Source: Streptomyces sp. NBC_01304
GTDB taxonomy: Bacteria; Actinomycetota; Actinomycetes; Streptomycetales; Streptomycetaceae
Direction: 5' to 3'
DNA: 64,000 nt
NCBI RefSeq assembly: GCF_035975855.1
Contig: NZ_CP109055.1
Span: forward strand, 2,170,001 to 2,234,000
Shown: positions 57,627 through 64,000 of the stretch, piece after piece
Layout: every line of letters starts with the position of its first letter
Numbering within the stretch: the stretch's first letter is position 1
Program-made: the position numbers and the translations under genes
The notes under the pieces: model-generated
What the model was told of the DNA's origin: nothing
The model's input: only the letters and a program-made list of their open reading frames with translations
Database searches by the model: none

Positions 57627-57672
57627 GACCTTGGTCCCGGCCCCGGGACTTTGGACCCCGGCTTAAAGTCCC
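57627..57672. promoter_or_regulatory. Cluster of DosR/DevR-like boxes upstream of the phosphatase
   Basis: GGGACTTTGGACCC at 57645-57658 is flanked by GACCTTGGTCCC (57627-57638) and TTAAAGTCCC (57663-57672). All match half or whole GGGAC(T/C)TTGGNCCC boxes. They lie 30-75 nt upstream of the phosphatase start and 85-130 nt from the divergent GNAT start. Confidence 0.5.
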
Positions 57673-57756
57673 AGGTCAGGCGGGTGCGGGCAGCTCGGGC
57701 GCGGCGCGCCGGGCCCAGAAGCGGCGGGATCGTCGGGCGCGTACGACCATGAAGAG

Positions 57757-58767
57757 ATGGCAGACATATCCGGACCGGACACCCCGAATGCCCTCAGTGC
57801 CCTCGTGGCCCGCCCGCTGAGCAAGGACGACGTCCCTGCCTGGCTGGAGCTGGAACAAGCCGTCGAGCAGGTCGACAGGACCGGGCATCACGTGGACGCC
57901 GAGGATCTCGCCGAAGAGCTGGCCGACCCCAAGCTGGACACGGAGAGCGACACCCTGGGCCTGTGGGACGGGACGCGCCTGGTCGCGTTCGCCACGGTGC
58001 ACACGCCGCACGGCGCGGTGGACGCGGCCCGCTTCGACGGCGGGGCAGCGGTCCACCCCGACTGGCGGCGGCGCGGCCTCGGGGCCGGGCTCGTCGACTG
58101 GATGGGCGGCCGCGCGACCGCCCTGCACACCGAGCACGAGGAGCTGGCGGGGCTGCCCGGCGAGCTCATGATCGGCGGCAAGGCCAAGGACGACAGCCTG
58201 CGCATCCTGGCCGAGCACCGGGGCTTCACGCCCGTCCGCTGGTGGTTCGAGATGACCCACCCGCTGCGGTCGGACCGCCCCGAGCCGCGGCCCGCCCCCG
58301 ACGGCACCCGCATCGTGCCCTTCGACGACTCCTACGACGAGGCCACCCGCCTCGCGCACAACGACGCGTTCCGCGACCACTGGAACTTCACCGCCCTCGA
58401 CCCGACCGACTGGCACACCTGGGTCACCGGCGCGCGCTCGTTCAGGCCCGCGATGTCGCGGCTGCTCGTGGCGGGCGACGAGGTGGGCGCGTATCTGCTC
58501 GCGGAGGAGAACGAGGCCGACACCGCGGCGAGCGGGAAGCGCGACTGCCACGTCGGCTATCTGGCGACCCGCCGCGACTACCGCGGCCGGGGTGCGGCCC
58601 CGGCGCTGCTCGCCGACGCGCTGCAGGGGGCGCTGGACGCGGGCTACGACACCGCGTCGCTCACCGTGGACACGGTCAATCCGTCCGGGGCGCTCGGCCT
58701 CTACGAGAAGTCGGGCTTCGTGGTCGACCGCGAATTCGTCACGTACGCACGGCCGTTGACGGTCTGA
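57757..58767 (+). CDS. Double-domain GNAT N-acetyltransferase
   Basis: A 336-residue protein with two GNAT modules. The C-terminal module is intact: VGYLATRRDYRGRGAAPALLADAL (acetyl-CoA loop R/QxxGxG/A) and NPSGALGLYEKSGFVVDREFVTY. The N-terminal module shows GGAAVHPDWRRRGLGAGLVDWM and HRGFTPVRWWFEM. The two-GNAT layout matches MshD-like mycothiol synthase relatives, but mshD proper is usually elsewhere, so a general N-acetyltransferase is called. ATG 57757 lies just beyond the boxes of the divergent phosphatase. Confidence 0.88.
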   Translation: MADISGPDTPNALSALVARPLSKDDVPAWLELEQAVEQVDRTGHHVDAEDLAEELADPKLDTESDTLGLWDGTRLVAFATVHTPHGAVDAARFDGGAAVHPDWRRRGLGAGLVDWMGGRATALHTEHEELAGLPGELMIGGKAKDDSLRILAEHRGFTPVRWWFEMTHPLRSDRPEPRPAPDGTRIVPFDDSYDEATRLAHNDAFRDHWNFTALDPTDWHTWVTGARSFRPAMSRLLVAGDEVGAYLLAEENEADTAASGKRDCHVGYLATRRDYRGRGAAPALLADALQGALDAGYDTASLTVDTVNPSGALGLYEKSGFVVDREFVTYARPLTV

Positions 58768-58808
58768 TCACCCCGACCCCCGACGCGCGCTGACGCGACC
58801 TGCGGCCC

Positions 58809-59210
58809 TCAGTCCGTCTTGGGTCCGTGCTGCAGCGACGAGCGCACCGTGAAGGAGTGGCCCGACGGATCGAAGTAGGTCCGCGCCTCATTGGGCCCGC
58901 CGCGCCCCGAGGTCTCCATCGGCGTCGCGCCGAGCCCGACCAGGTCCCGCTCCACCTCGTCCAGGTCGGACGCGTCGACCAGGAAGTCGAGATGGGACTG
59001 GTAGGAGTCGTCGGGGCGCGGCCAGCTGGTGGGGGTGGCGTTCAGATCGCGGCGGAAGGCCATGCGGATGCCGGTCTCGGTGCCTATGTCGATGCGGTTG
59101 GCGGTCGCGCCGGGACATTCCTCGGCCGCCAGGAACGCCTTGTAGAACTCGGCCAGTTCCTCGGGGGCCGCACAGTCCAGCACGATCGCTGTCGCCTTCA
59201 CCAGGCTCAT
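58809..59210 (-). CDS. VOC-family protein
   Basis: A 133-residue single VOC domain: VKATAIVLDCAAPEELAEFYKAFL, then IRMAFRRD, YQSHLDFLVDASDLDEVERDLVGLGAT and TYFDPSGHSFTVRSS. A His and acidic residues could bind metal. No reaction is assigned. ATG 59210 follows AGGAGG. It is followed by a 79-nt gap to the AraC-type gene on the same strand. Confidence 0.86.
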   Translation of the reverse strand: MSLVKATAIVLDCAAPEELAEFYKAFLAAEECPGATANRIDIGTETGIRMAFRRDLNATPTSWPRPDDSYQSHLDFLVDASDLDEVERDLVGLGATPMETSGRGGPNEARTYFDPSGHSFTVRSSLQHGPKTD

Positions 59211-59289
59211 GGCTCCTCCTCCGCGTCGCCGCAGTACGGGGTGCCCCTGCGGGCAGGCGGCAAACCCGGGGCGAGGGCGAACCGGCCTG

Positions 59290-60069
59290 TCAGGAACGGG
59301 ACTTGTACGCCCCCGGGGTGTGGCCGAAGGCGCCGCGGAAGACGTCGATGAAGGCGCTGGTGGAGGACCAGCCGCAGCGGTGGGCGACGGTCGTGACGGG
59401 CAGGTCGTCGGCCAGCATCCGCAGCGCGTGGTAGAGGCGCAGCTGGGTGCGCCACTGCGGGAAGGTCATGCCCAGCTCGCGGCGGAAGAGCCGGCTGAGG
59501 GTGCGCTCGCCGGCCCCTGACGCCGCGCCCAGTTCGGCCAGGCTCCGCGGGTCGGCGGGGTGCTCGTGCAGCAGGGTGCAGACGGCGGCGAGGCGGGGGT
59601 CGGTGGCGGCGGGCAGCCGGCCGGGTTCCCGGGGCGCGGCACGCACCCGGTCGAGCACGACCGCCCGCAGACGGCGGCGCTCGGCGGTGTCGTCGTGGGG
59701 TTCCCGGGTGTACGCGAGGATCAGCTCGCGCAGCAGCGGGTCGACGGTGAGGACCGTCGGGGACTCCAGGGCCGGCGGGTTCGAGGTGCGGGGCAGGCCC
59801 AGGAGGTGCAGCGTGATGGGGCCGTGGGCGCGGTGGGCGTGGACGCAGCCGGCGGGGACCCAGATGGCCCGGTTGCCGGGGGCGAACCAGGTGCCGGCGT
59901 CGGTCGTGACGGCGAGCACGCCGGAGCCCGCGTAGACGATCTGGTGGTCGTCGTGCCGGTGCGCGTCGATGCGCTCCCCGGGGGTCAGGGACTGGGTGCG
60001 GGTGGGCGCCTCGGGGGTGTGGCGGATCGGGCGGTCCTGCTCCTGGCGGGTGTGGCGGGTCTCCGGCAT
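59290..60069 (-). CDS. AraC-family regulator with cupin sensor domain
   Basis: A 259-residue regulator. The N-terminal cupin (AHRHDDHQIVYAGSGVLAVTTDAGTWFAPGNRAIWVPAGCVHAHRAHG) is followed by a double-HTH AraC domain (RSLAELGAASGAGERTLSRLFRRELGMTFPQWRTQLRL, VAHRCGWSSTSAFIDVFRGAFGHTPGAYK). Such AraC/cupin proteins usually repress or activate an adjacent exporter. It diverges from the Fsr-like MFS gene by only 54 bp, with inverted GTTGGCAC half-sites between them. ATG 60069 (MPETRHT) is preferred over 60093. Confidence 0.88.
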   Translation of the reverse strand: MPETRHTRQEQDRPIRHTPEAPTRTQSLTPGERIDAHRHDDHQIVYAGSGVLAVTTDAGTWFAPGNRAIWVPAGCVHAHRAHGPITLHLLGLPRTSNPPALESPTVLTVDPLLRELILAYTREPHDDTAERRRLRAVVLDRVRAAPREPGRLPAATDPRLAAVCTLLHEHPADPRSLAELGAASGAGERTLSRLFRRELGMTFPQWRTQLRLYHALRMLADDLPVTTVAHRCGWSSTSAFIDVFRGAFGHTPGAYKSRS

Positions 60070-60071
60070 AA

Positions 60072-60131
60072 GTTGGCACTTTATCGGAAGCACGCCATGG
60101 CCCTCCGTGGCGACGATGGCTGAGTGCCAAC
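60072..60131. promoter_or_regulatory. Inverted GTTGGCAC half-sites between AraC-type and MFS genes
   Basis: GTTGGCAC (60072-60079) and GTGCCAAC (60124-60131) are exact complements 44 nt apart. The first lies at the AraC-type start, the second spans the GTG start of the MFS gene. The AraC-type protein may bind both to control both genes. Confidence 0.4.
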
Positions 60132-61359
60132 CACTCCAGTCTCAAGTCCCTTGCACACCCGCCCTCTTGTCCCTCTTCGCAGGCGCAGGCGCAGCCTCAC
60201 CCTGCTGTCGCTGGGGCACGCCTGCGTGGACGTCTACCAGGGGGCGGTCGCTTCCCTGGTGCCGTTCTTCGTCTCCGAGCGCGCCTATACCTACGCCGCC
60301 GTGTCCGGCATCGTGCTGGCCGCGTCCCTGCTCTCCTCCGTGGTGCAGCCGTTGTTCGGCGCGCTCACCGACCGGTGGGCCCTGCCGTGGCTGCTGCCGG
60401 TGAGCACCCTGGTGGGCGGTGCAGGGGTCGCCCTCGCCGGGCTCGGCGGGTCGTACGCCCTGACCCTCTGGGCGGTCGCCCTGTCCGGGGTCGGGGTGGC
60501 CGCGTACCACCCGGAGGCCGCCCGGGTGGCCCGGCTCGCGAGCGGCGGCAGCCATACCGCGATGGGCTGGTTCTCCCTCGGCGGCAACCTCGGCTTCGCC
60601 ACCGCGCCCCTGCTGGTCTCGGGTGTCGTCGCCACGGGCGGCCTGGGCGCCTCGCCCCTCCTGGCGCTGCCCGCGCTGGTGGGCGCGGGGCTGTGCGTGG
60701 TCGCGCTGCGAGGTCTGTTCGGGCTCAACTCCCCTCGTACGGAAGGGACATACACATCAGCCAAGACCACGGACGCCAAGGACGCCAAGGACGACAGGGA
60801 CGACTGGGCCTCGTTCGCCCGGCTGTCGGGGGCCGTCGTCTGCCGTTCGATCGTGTTCGTCTGCCTGAGCACCTTCATTTCGCTGTACGTCCGCGAGCGC
60901 GCCGGCGGCGGCGAAGTCGCGGGCACCGTCGCGCTGTTCGTGCTCTACGGGGGCGGCGCGGTCGGCACGGTGGTGGGCGGGCGGCTTGCCACGCGGTACG
61001 GGCGGGTCCCGGTCGTGCGGTGGTCGTACGCCCTGACGGTCCTCGCCGTCGCCGGGGTGGTCCTCGTGCCCGGTCCGGCGCTGTACGGGTGCGTCGCCCT
61101 CGCCTCGGCCGGACTGTATGTGCCCTTCTCCCTGCACATCACCCTCGGCCAGGACTATCTGCCCCGCCGGATGGGCACCGCGAGCGGGGTCACGCTCGGC
61201 CTGACCGTCAGCGTCGGCGGCCTCGCGAGCCCGCTCGTCGGCGCCCTGGCCGACGCCACCTCGCTGCAGGTGGCGCTCGCCCCGCTGATCGCGCTGCCCG
61301 CGCTGGGCCTCGTCGCATTGCGCGGGCTGCGCGAACCGGCCCTCCAGGGCGAGGCTTGA
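60124..61359 (+). CDS. Fsr-like MFS exporter (fosmidomycin-resistance type)
   Basis: A 411-residue MFS transporter of the Fsr group with about 12 hydrophobic segments. Family traits are LSLGHACVDVYQGAVASLVPFF, VSGIVLAASLLSSVVQPLFGALTDR, and GVAAYHPEAARVARLAS. A charged central loop, KTTDAKDAKDDRDD, separates two halves. It exports fosmidomycin or related compounds in E. coli. GTG 60124 has no SD; a leaderless transcript is possible, and the start may be a few codons later. Divergent from an AraC regulator. The stop abuts the next convergent stop with no gap. Confidence 0.86.
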   Translation: MPTTPVSSPLHTRPLVPLRRRRRSLTLLSLGHACVDVYQGAVASLVPFFVSERAYTYAAVSGIVLAASLLSSVVQPLFGALTDRWALPWLLPVSTLVGGAGVALAGLGGSYALTLWAVALSGVGVAAYHPEAARVARLASGGSHTAMGWFSLGGNLGFATAPLLVSGVVATGGLGASPLLALPALVGAGLCVVALRGLFGLNSPRTEGTYTSAKTTDAKDAKDDRDDWASFARLSGAVVCRSIVFVCLSTFISLYVRERAGGGEVAGTVALFVLYGGGAVGTVVGGRLATRYGRVPVVRWSYALTVLAVAGVVLVPGPALYGCVALASAGLYVPFSLHITLGQDYLPRRMGTASGVTLGLTVSVGGLASPLVGALADATSLQVALAPLIALPALGLVALRGLREPALQGEA

Positions 61360-62226
61360 TCAGGCAGCGGTCCGCTCCACCGGGATCCACAGCTCCGCGT
61401 CCGCCTGCGTCGCGTCCGGCGACAGGTGAATGCGCAGGATCTCCGGACCCGGACGGCTCTGGTACGGGTTGGACGGGAACCACTGGGTGAACACGTCCCG
61501 CCACATGTACTGCAGCGCCTGCGGGAACGGCCCGGAGCTCTCGAAGACGGCCCAGGTCCCGGCCGGCACGGTGAGCTCGTCCAGGTCCTCGGGCGTGGCC
61601 GCACTCGTCACCACCGCGTGGTAGTAGTCGAGTTCGGTGCCCTCGGCCCGGCTGGGGTCCAGCTTGTCGCTGACCGCGACGATTCCCTTCGGCTCCTGGT
61701 CGGACAGGGCCCGGATGCGCTCCATGGTCTCCTGGCCGATGCCCCGGATGAAGTCGGCGATCGCCGGGTTCATCCCCTCGTGCACGAGGGGGACGCGGGC
61801 CTTCTTGCCGACGACCCGGAATTCTTCCTTGTCCACGACGCGGTATCGCATGCTGCTGCTTCCTTCGACGGTGAGTCGGAAGGACATCCGCGGCTGCGAC
61901 TGCAGGCTCGCCCCGGTGCGCCGGGCATCCCCGGGACCGACGCCGTGCACGCCCTTGAAGGCACGCGCGAACGCCTCCCCCGAGGTGTAGCCGTAGCGCA
62001 CCGCGATGTCGAGCAACGTCCGCTCCCCCGCGAGCACTTCGGCGCCCGCGACGGTGAGCCGTCTGCGCCGGATGTACTCGGACAGCGGCATCCCCGCGAG
62101 CGCGGAGAACAGCCGCCGCAGGTGATACTCGCTCGTCACCGCGAGCCGGGCCAGCTCGGCCGCCTCGATCCGCTGGTCGAGGTGTGCCTCGATGTGTTCC
62201 ATGGCCCGATTCAGCCGCTCAAGCAC
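61360..62226 (-). CDS. AraC-family regulator with GyrI-like small-molecule-binding domain
   Basis: A 288-residue regulator with an N-terminal AraC HTH (LNRAMEHIEAHLDQRIEAAELARLAVTSEYHLRRLFSALAGMPLSEYIRRRRL, TLLDIAVRYGYTSGEAFARAFKGVHG) and a C-terminal GyrI/SOUL-like domain from about 130 (YRVVDKEEFRVVGKKARVPL, VPAGTWAVFESSGPFPQALQYMWRDVFTQWFPSNPYQ). This is the Rob/BmrR-like arrangement of multidrug sensors. GTG 62226 follows AGGAG with a 6-nt spacer. Its target could be the neighbouring MFS exporter, with which it converges. Confidence 0.9.
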   Translation of the reverse strand: MLERLNRAMEHIEAHLDQRIEAAELARLAVTSEYHLRRLFSALAGMPLSEYIRRRRLTVAGAEVLAGERTLLDIAVRYGYTSGEAFARAFKGVHGVGPGDARRTGASLQSQPRMSFRLTVEGSSSMRYRVVDKEEFRVVGKKARVPLVHEGMNPAIADFIRGIGQETMERIRALSDQEPKGIVAVSDKLDPSRAEGTELDYYHAVVTSAATPEDLDELTVPAGTWAVFESSGPFPQALQYMWRDVFTQWFPSNPYQSRPGPEILRIHLSPDATQADAELWIPVERTAA

Positions 62227-62305
62227 CCCGGACTCCTTCCCTTTCGCCCACCACGTTAGGAAGGACCCACCCTGCCGCACCCGACGATCCGTGCCCGGTC
62301 CTGTC

Positions 62306-62352
62306 GGGTCGGGTCGGGCGGGTCGGGTCGGGCGGGTCGGGTCGGGCGGGGC
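62306..62352. repeat. GGGTCGGGTCGGGC tandem repeat, G-quadruplex-prone
   Basis: The 14-mer GGGTCGGGTCGGGC occurs three times in tandem (62306-62319, 62320-62333, 62334-62347), followed by GGGG. Ten GGG tracts are separated by 1-2 nt. The array lies between the AraC/GyrI start and the PAS stop, so it could fold in promoter DNA. Confidence 0.9.
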
Positions 62353-62367
62353 ACGCAGGGCAGGTGG

Positions 62368-62811
62368 TCAGGGCGTGGCGCGGCTCGAAGCGGTCTCCAG
62401 GAGGCGGCGGCGTACCTCCTTCTCCTGCGCCCGGCGCGCGGTGACGTCCCGGATGACGGCCCCGACGTGGCTCGCCGTGCCGTCGGCCGCGGTCAGCAGG
62501 ACCACGCTGAACTCGATCGAGACGGTGGCGCCGGACGCGGTCAGGGCGGGCACGGCCAGCAGGTCGTCGGCCCCGTAGCGCGAGGTGCCGGAGGCCATGG
62601 CGGCGACGAAGCCGTCGTGGTGCCGTCGCCGGTGCTTCTCCGGGATGATCAGATCGAGGCTCCGGCCCGCGACCTCGGCCGCCGACCAGCCGAAGATGCG
62701 CTCCGCGCCCTGGTTCCAGTACCGGACGAGCCCTTCCCGGTCGACGATCACGATGCCGTCGGGCGCCTGATCCGCCATGCCGAGGACCACTGCCGGGTCC
62801 AAGTCCGCCAT
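62368..62811 (-). CDS. Stand-alone PAS-domain protein
   Basis: A 147-residue cytoplasmic protein. A single PAS fold spans about 8-128: MADQAPDGIVIVDREGLVRYWNQGAERIFGWSAAEVAGRSLDLIIPEKHRRRHHDGF and ending FSVVLLTAADGTASHVGAVIRDVTARRAQEKEVRRR. No kinase or other output follows, so it probably signals by interaction or is an orphan sensor. GGGAGG lies 5 nt before ATG 62811. An A-rich octamer array lies directly upstream. Confidence 0.88.
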   Translation of the reverse strand: MADLDPAVVLGMADQAPDGIVIVDREGLVRYWNQGAERIFGWSAAEVAGRSLDLIIPEKHRRRHHDGFVAAMASGTSRYGADDLLAVPALTASGATVSIEFSVVLLTAADGTASHVGAVIRDVTARRAQEKEVRRRLLETASSRATP

Positions 62812-62826
62812 TGTGCCTCCCTGTCA

Positions 62827-62866
62827 AAACGTCGAAACGTCGAAACGTCAAAACGTCGAAACGTTG
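62827..62866. repeat. AAACGTCG octamer array in the PAS-gene upstream region
   Basis: Five abutting 8-mers (AAACGTCG twice, AAACGTCA, AAACGTCG, AAACGTTG) lie 16-55 nt upstream of the PAS start. AT content is unusually high for this genome. On the minus strand units read CGACGTTT with TTTTGACG variants, so they could be promoter or operator elements. Confidence 0.9.
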
Positions 62867-62870
62867 GAAC

Positions 62871-62908
62871 GGGTGCCCTGCGCGCGGACCCACGCCCGCA
62901 GGGCACCC
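62871..62908. terminator. 12-bp stem terminator after the CoA-transferase gene
   Basis: GGGTGCCCTGCG (62871-62882) and its exact complement (62897-62908) enclose a 14-nt loop, 23 nt downstream of the CoA-transferase stop codon. Confidence 0.75.
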
Positions 62909-62930
62909 GGGTATTGCGGGGCGCCCTAGG

Positions 62931-64000
62931 TCAGGCCACGACCTTGCCCTCGTGCAGCTTGCGGATGTCGTCCGCGTCGTAGCCGAGGTCGGCGAGGACC
63001 TCGTCCGTGTGCTCGCCGAGCAGCGGGGCGCCGATGATGTCGGGCTTGAAGGCGGAGAACTTGATCGGGCTGCCCACCGTCAGATAGGTGCCGCGCTCCT
63101 TCTGCTCGACCTCGACGATCGTGCCGCTCTTGCGCATGTCGGGGTCCTCGGCGAGTTCCTTCATGGAGAGCACGGGGGCGCAGGGCACCTCCCACTCGCG
63201 CAGGATGTCGACGGCCTCGTACTTCGTCTTGTCGGCGAGCCACTTCTCGATCTCGCCGAAGATCTCCATGATGCGCGGCTGGCGGGCCTTGGCCGTGGTG
63301 TAGTCCGGGTCCTCGACCCACTCGGGGTGGCCGATGGCCTCCGCCGTGCGCTTCCAGTTCTGCTCCTGGATCGTGAAGTAGATGTAGGCGTTGGGGTCGG
63401 TCTCCCAGCCCTTGCATTTCAGGATCCAGCCGGGCTGGCCGCCGCCGCCCGCGTTGCCGCCGCGCGGCACGGCGTCGCCGAACTCGCCGTGCGGGTACTG
63501 CGGGTACTCCTCCAGGTAGCCGATCTTCTCCAGGCGCTGCTGGTCGCGGAGCTTGACGCGGGTGAGGTTGAGGCAGGCGTCCTGCATGGACACCGAGACC
63601 TTCTGGCCGAGGCCGGTCTGGTTGCGCTGGATGATCGCCGTGAGGAGCCCGATCATCAGGTGCATCCCGGTGTTGCTGTCGCCGAGTGCCGAGCCGCTGA
63701 TGGTCGGCGGGCCGTCCCAGAACCCGGTGGTCGACGCGGCGCCGCCGGCGGCCTGCGCGACGTTCTCGTACACCTTCAGGTCCGACCAGGACGAGGAGTC
63801 GTTGAAGCCCTTGACCGAACCGAAGATCAGGCGCGGGTTCAGCTGGTGGATGTGGTCCCAGGAGAGGCCCATGCGGTCCATCGCGCCGGGCGCGAAGTTC
63901 TCGACGAGGACGTCCGCCTCGCGGATCATCTTCTCCATGACCTCTTTGCCCTCGGGGGTCTTGGTGTTGATGGCGAGGGAACGCTTGTTGCTGTTCAGCA
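62931..64000 (-). CDS. frc: Formyl-CoA:oxalate CoA-transferase (Frc-type), truncated at the right edge
   Basis: The last 356 or so residues of a class III (CaiB/BaiF) CoA-transferase; the start is off the right edge. Features include [17 protein letters not shown] and [21 protein letters not shown] near the edge, where Asp of class III enzymes is used, then [30 protein letters not shown] and [23 protein letters not shown]. The Frc family exchanges CoA between formate and oxalate and works with oxalyl-CoA decarboxylase, which is presumably beyond the window. The match to Frc subgroup is strong, including the glycine-rich [11 protein letters not shown] loop. Confidence 0.9.
   Translation of the reverse strand, partial: LNSNKRSLAINTKTPEGKEVMEKMIREADVLVENFAPGAMDRMGLSWDHIHQLNPRLIFGSVKGFNDSSSWSDLKVYENVAQAAGGAASTTGFWDGPPTISGSALGDSNTGMHLMIGLLTAIIQRNQTGLGQKVSVSMQDACLNLTRVKLRDQQRLEKIGYLEEYPQYPHGEFGDAVPRGGNAGGGGQPGWILKCKGWETDPNAYIYFTIQEQNWKRTAEAIGHPEWVEDPDYTTAKARQPRIMEIFGEIEKWLADKTKYEAVDILREWEVPCAPVLSMKELAEDPDMRKSGTIVEVEQKERGTYLTVGSPIKFSAFKPDIIGAPLLGEHTDEVLADLGYDADDIRKLHEGKVVA

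Noticed and set aside
1..64000. bldA-dependent genes marked by TTA leucine codons.
   Set aside because: A scan by eye found no in-frame TTA in the called genes; TTA strings fall in other frames or in intergenic DNA. A computed check is still needed.

Overview
The window is high-GC actinobacterial DNA and almost certainly comes from a Streptomyces chromosome. The evidence is third-position G/C bias in every gene, GTG and TTG starts behind strong GGAGG-type ribosome sites, SsgA-like and WhiB-like developmental proteins, a two-domain small laccase, and dispersed GC-rich intergenic repeats. From memory of S. coelicolor, the block from the SsgA-like gene to the DNA ligase (about 4.9-28.9 kb) resembles the SCO6722-SCO6707 region in reverse. 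That synteny was not checked. I saw no rRNA, tRNA, CRISPR array, insertion sequence or biosynthetic gene cluster.

Layout: 0-10.8 kb holds a truncated tandem histidine kinase, a CPBP protease, a YciI protein, a secreted BNR-repeat protein, the SsgA-like protein, a GPP34 protein, an ABC-F ATPase with an elaborate leader, a lipoprotein, a DDAH-type hydrolase and an acyl-ACP desaturase behind three tandem palindromes. 10.9-15.6 kb is a divergent pair, a secreted GH13 amylase and a cytoplasmic six-hairpin glycosidase-like protein, with a MalR-like operator between them. 15.7-17.6 kb is a minus-strand group of an Fe-S-type regulator, two paralogous cupins and a WhiB-like protein, punctuated by two 22-nt tandem arrays. 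17.8-25.5 kb has VOC and SMI1 proteins, then the small laccase divergent from a coupled pair: a ThuA/PQQ-type sugar dehydrogenase and a cupredoxin/3-keto-glycoside hydrolase fusion. 25.6-32 kb has a hydrolase, divergent NHEJ genes (LigD-type polymerase and ATP-dependent ligase), a Tat-exported flavoprotein and a DUF3048 lipoprotein.

32-42 kb is a mannoside-use locus on the minus strand. A binding protein, two permeases, a GH38 alpha-mannosidase, a mannose-6-phosphate isomerase-type protein and a ROK sugar kinase run in order, followed by a LacI regulator. A LacI-type palindrome precedes the binding protein, opposite a secreted beta-helix protein. 43.8-50 kb holds a small membrane protein, a TetR/DUF2236 pair, a second DUF3048 protein, an N-formylglutamate amidohydrolase and an SDR overlapping an orphan bc1-type cytochrome b. 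51-64 kb holds a methyltransferase, a short Rho paralogue, a large unknown protein behind an 11-residue leader peptide, two MFS exporters, a tyrosine phosphatase, a double GNAT protein, a VOC protein, two AraC regulators, a PAS protein and a truncated formyl-CoA transferase.

The most promising leads are: the ABC-F leader (tripeptide uORF, competing hairpins, U-run and anti-Shine-Dalgarno); recurrent DosR-like GGGACTTTGG boxes upstream of several minus-strand genes; the copper/PQQ/3-keto-sugar module; and the cupin/Fe-S regulator group with its 22-bp arrays. All coordinates, motif matches and start choices were read by eye from the sequence. No database search was possible.
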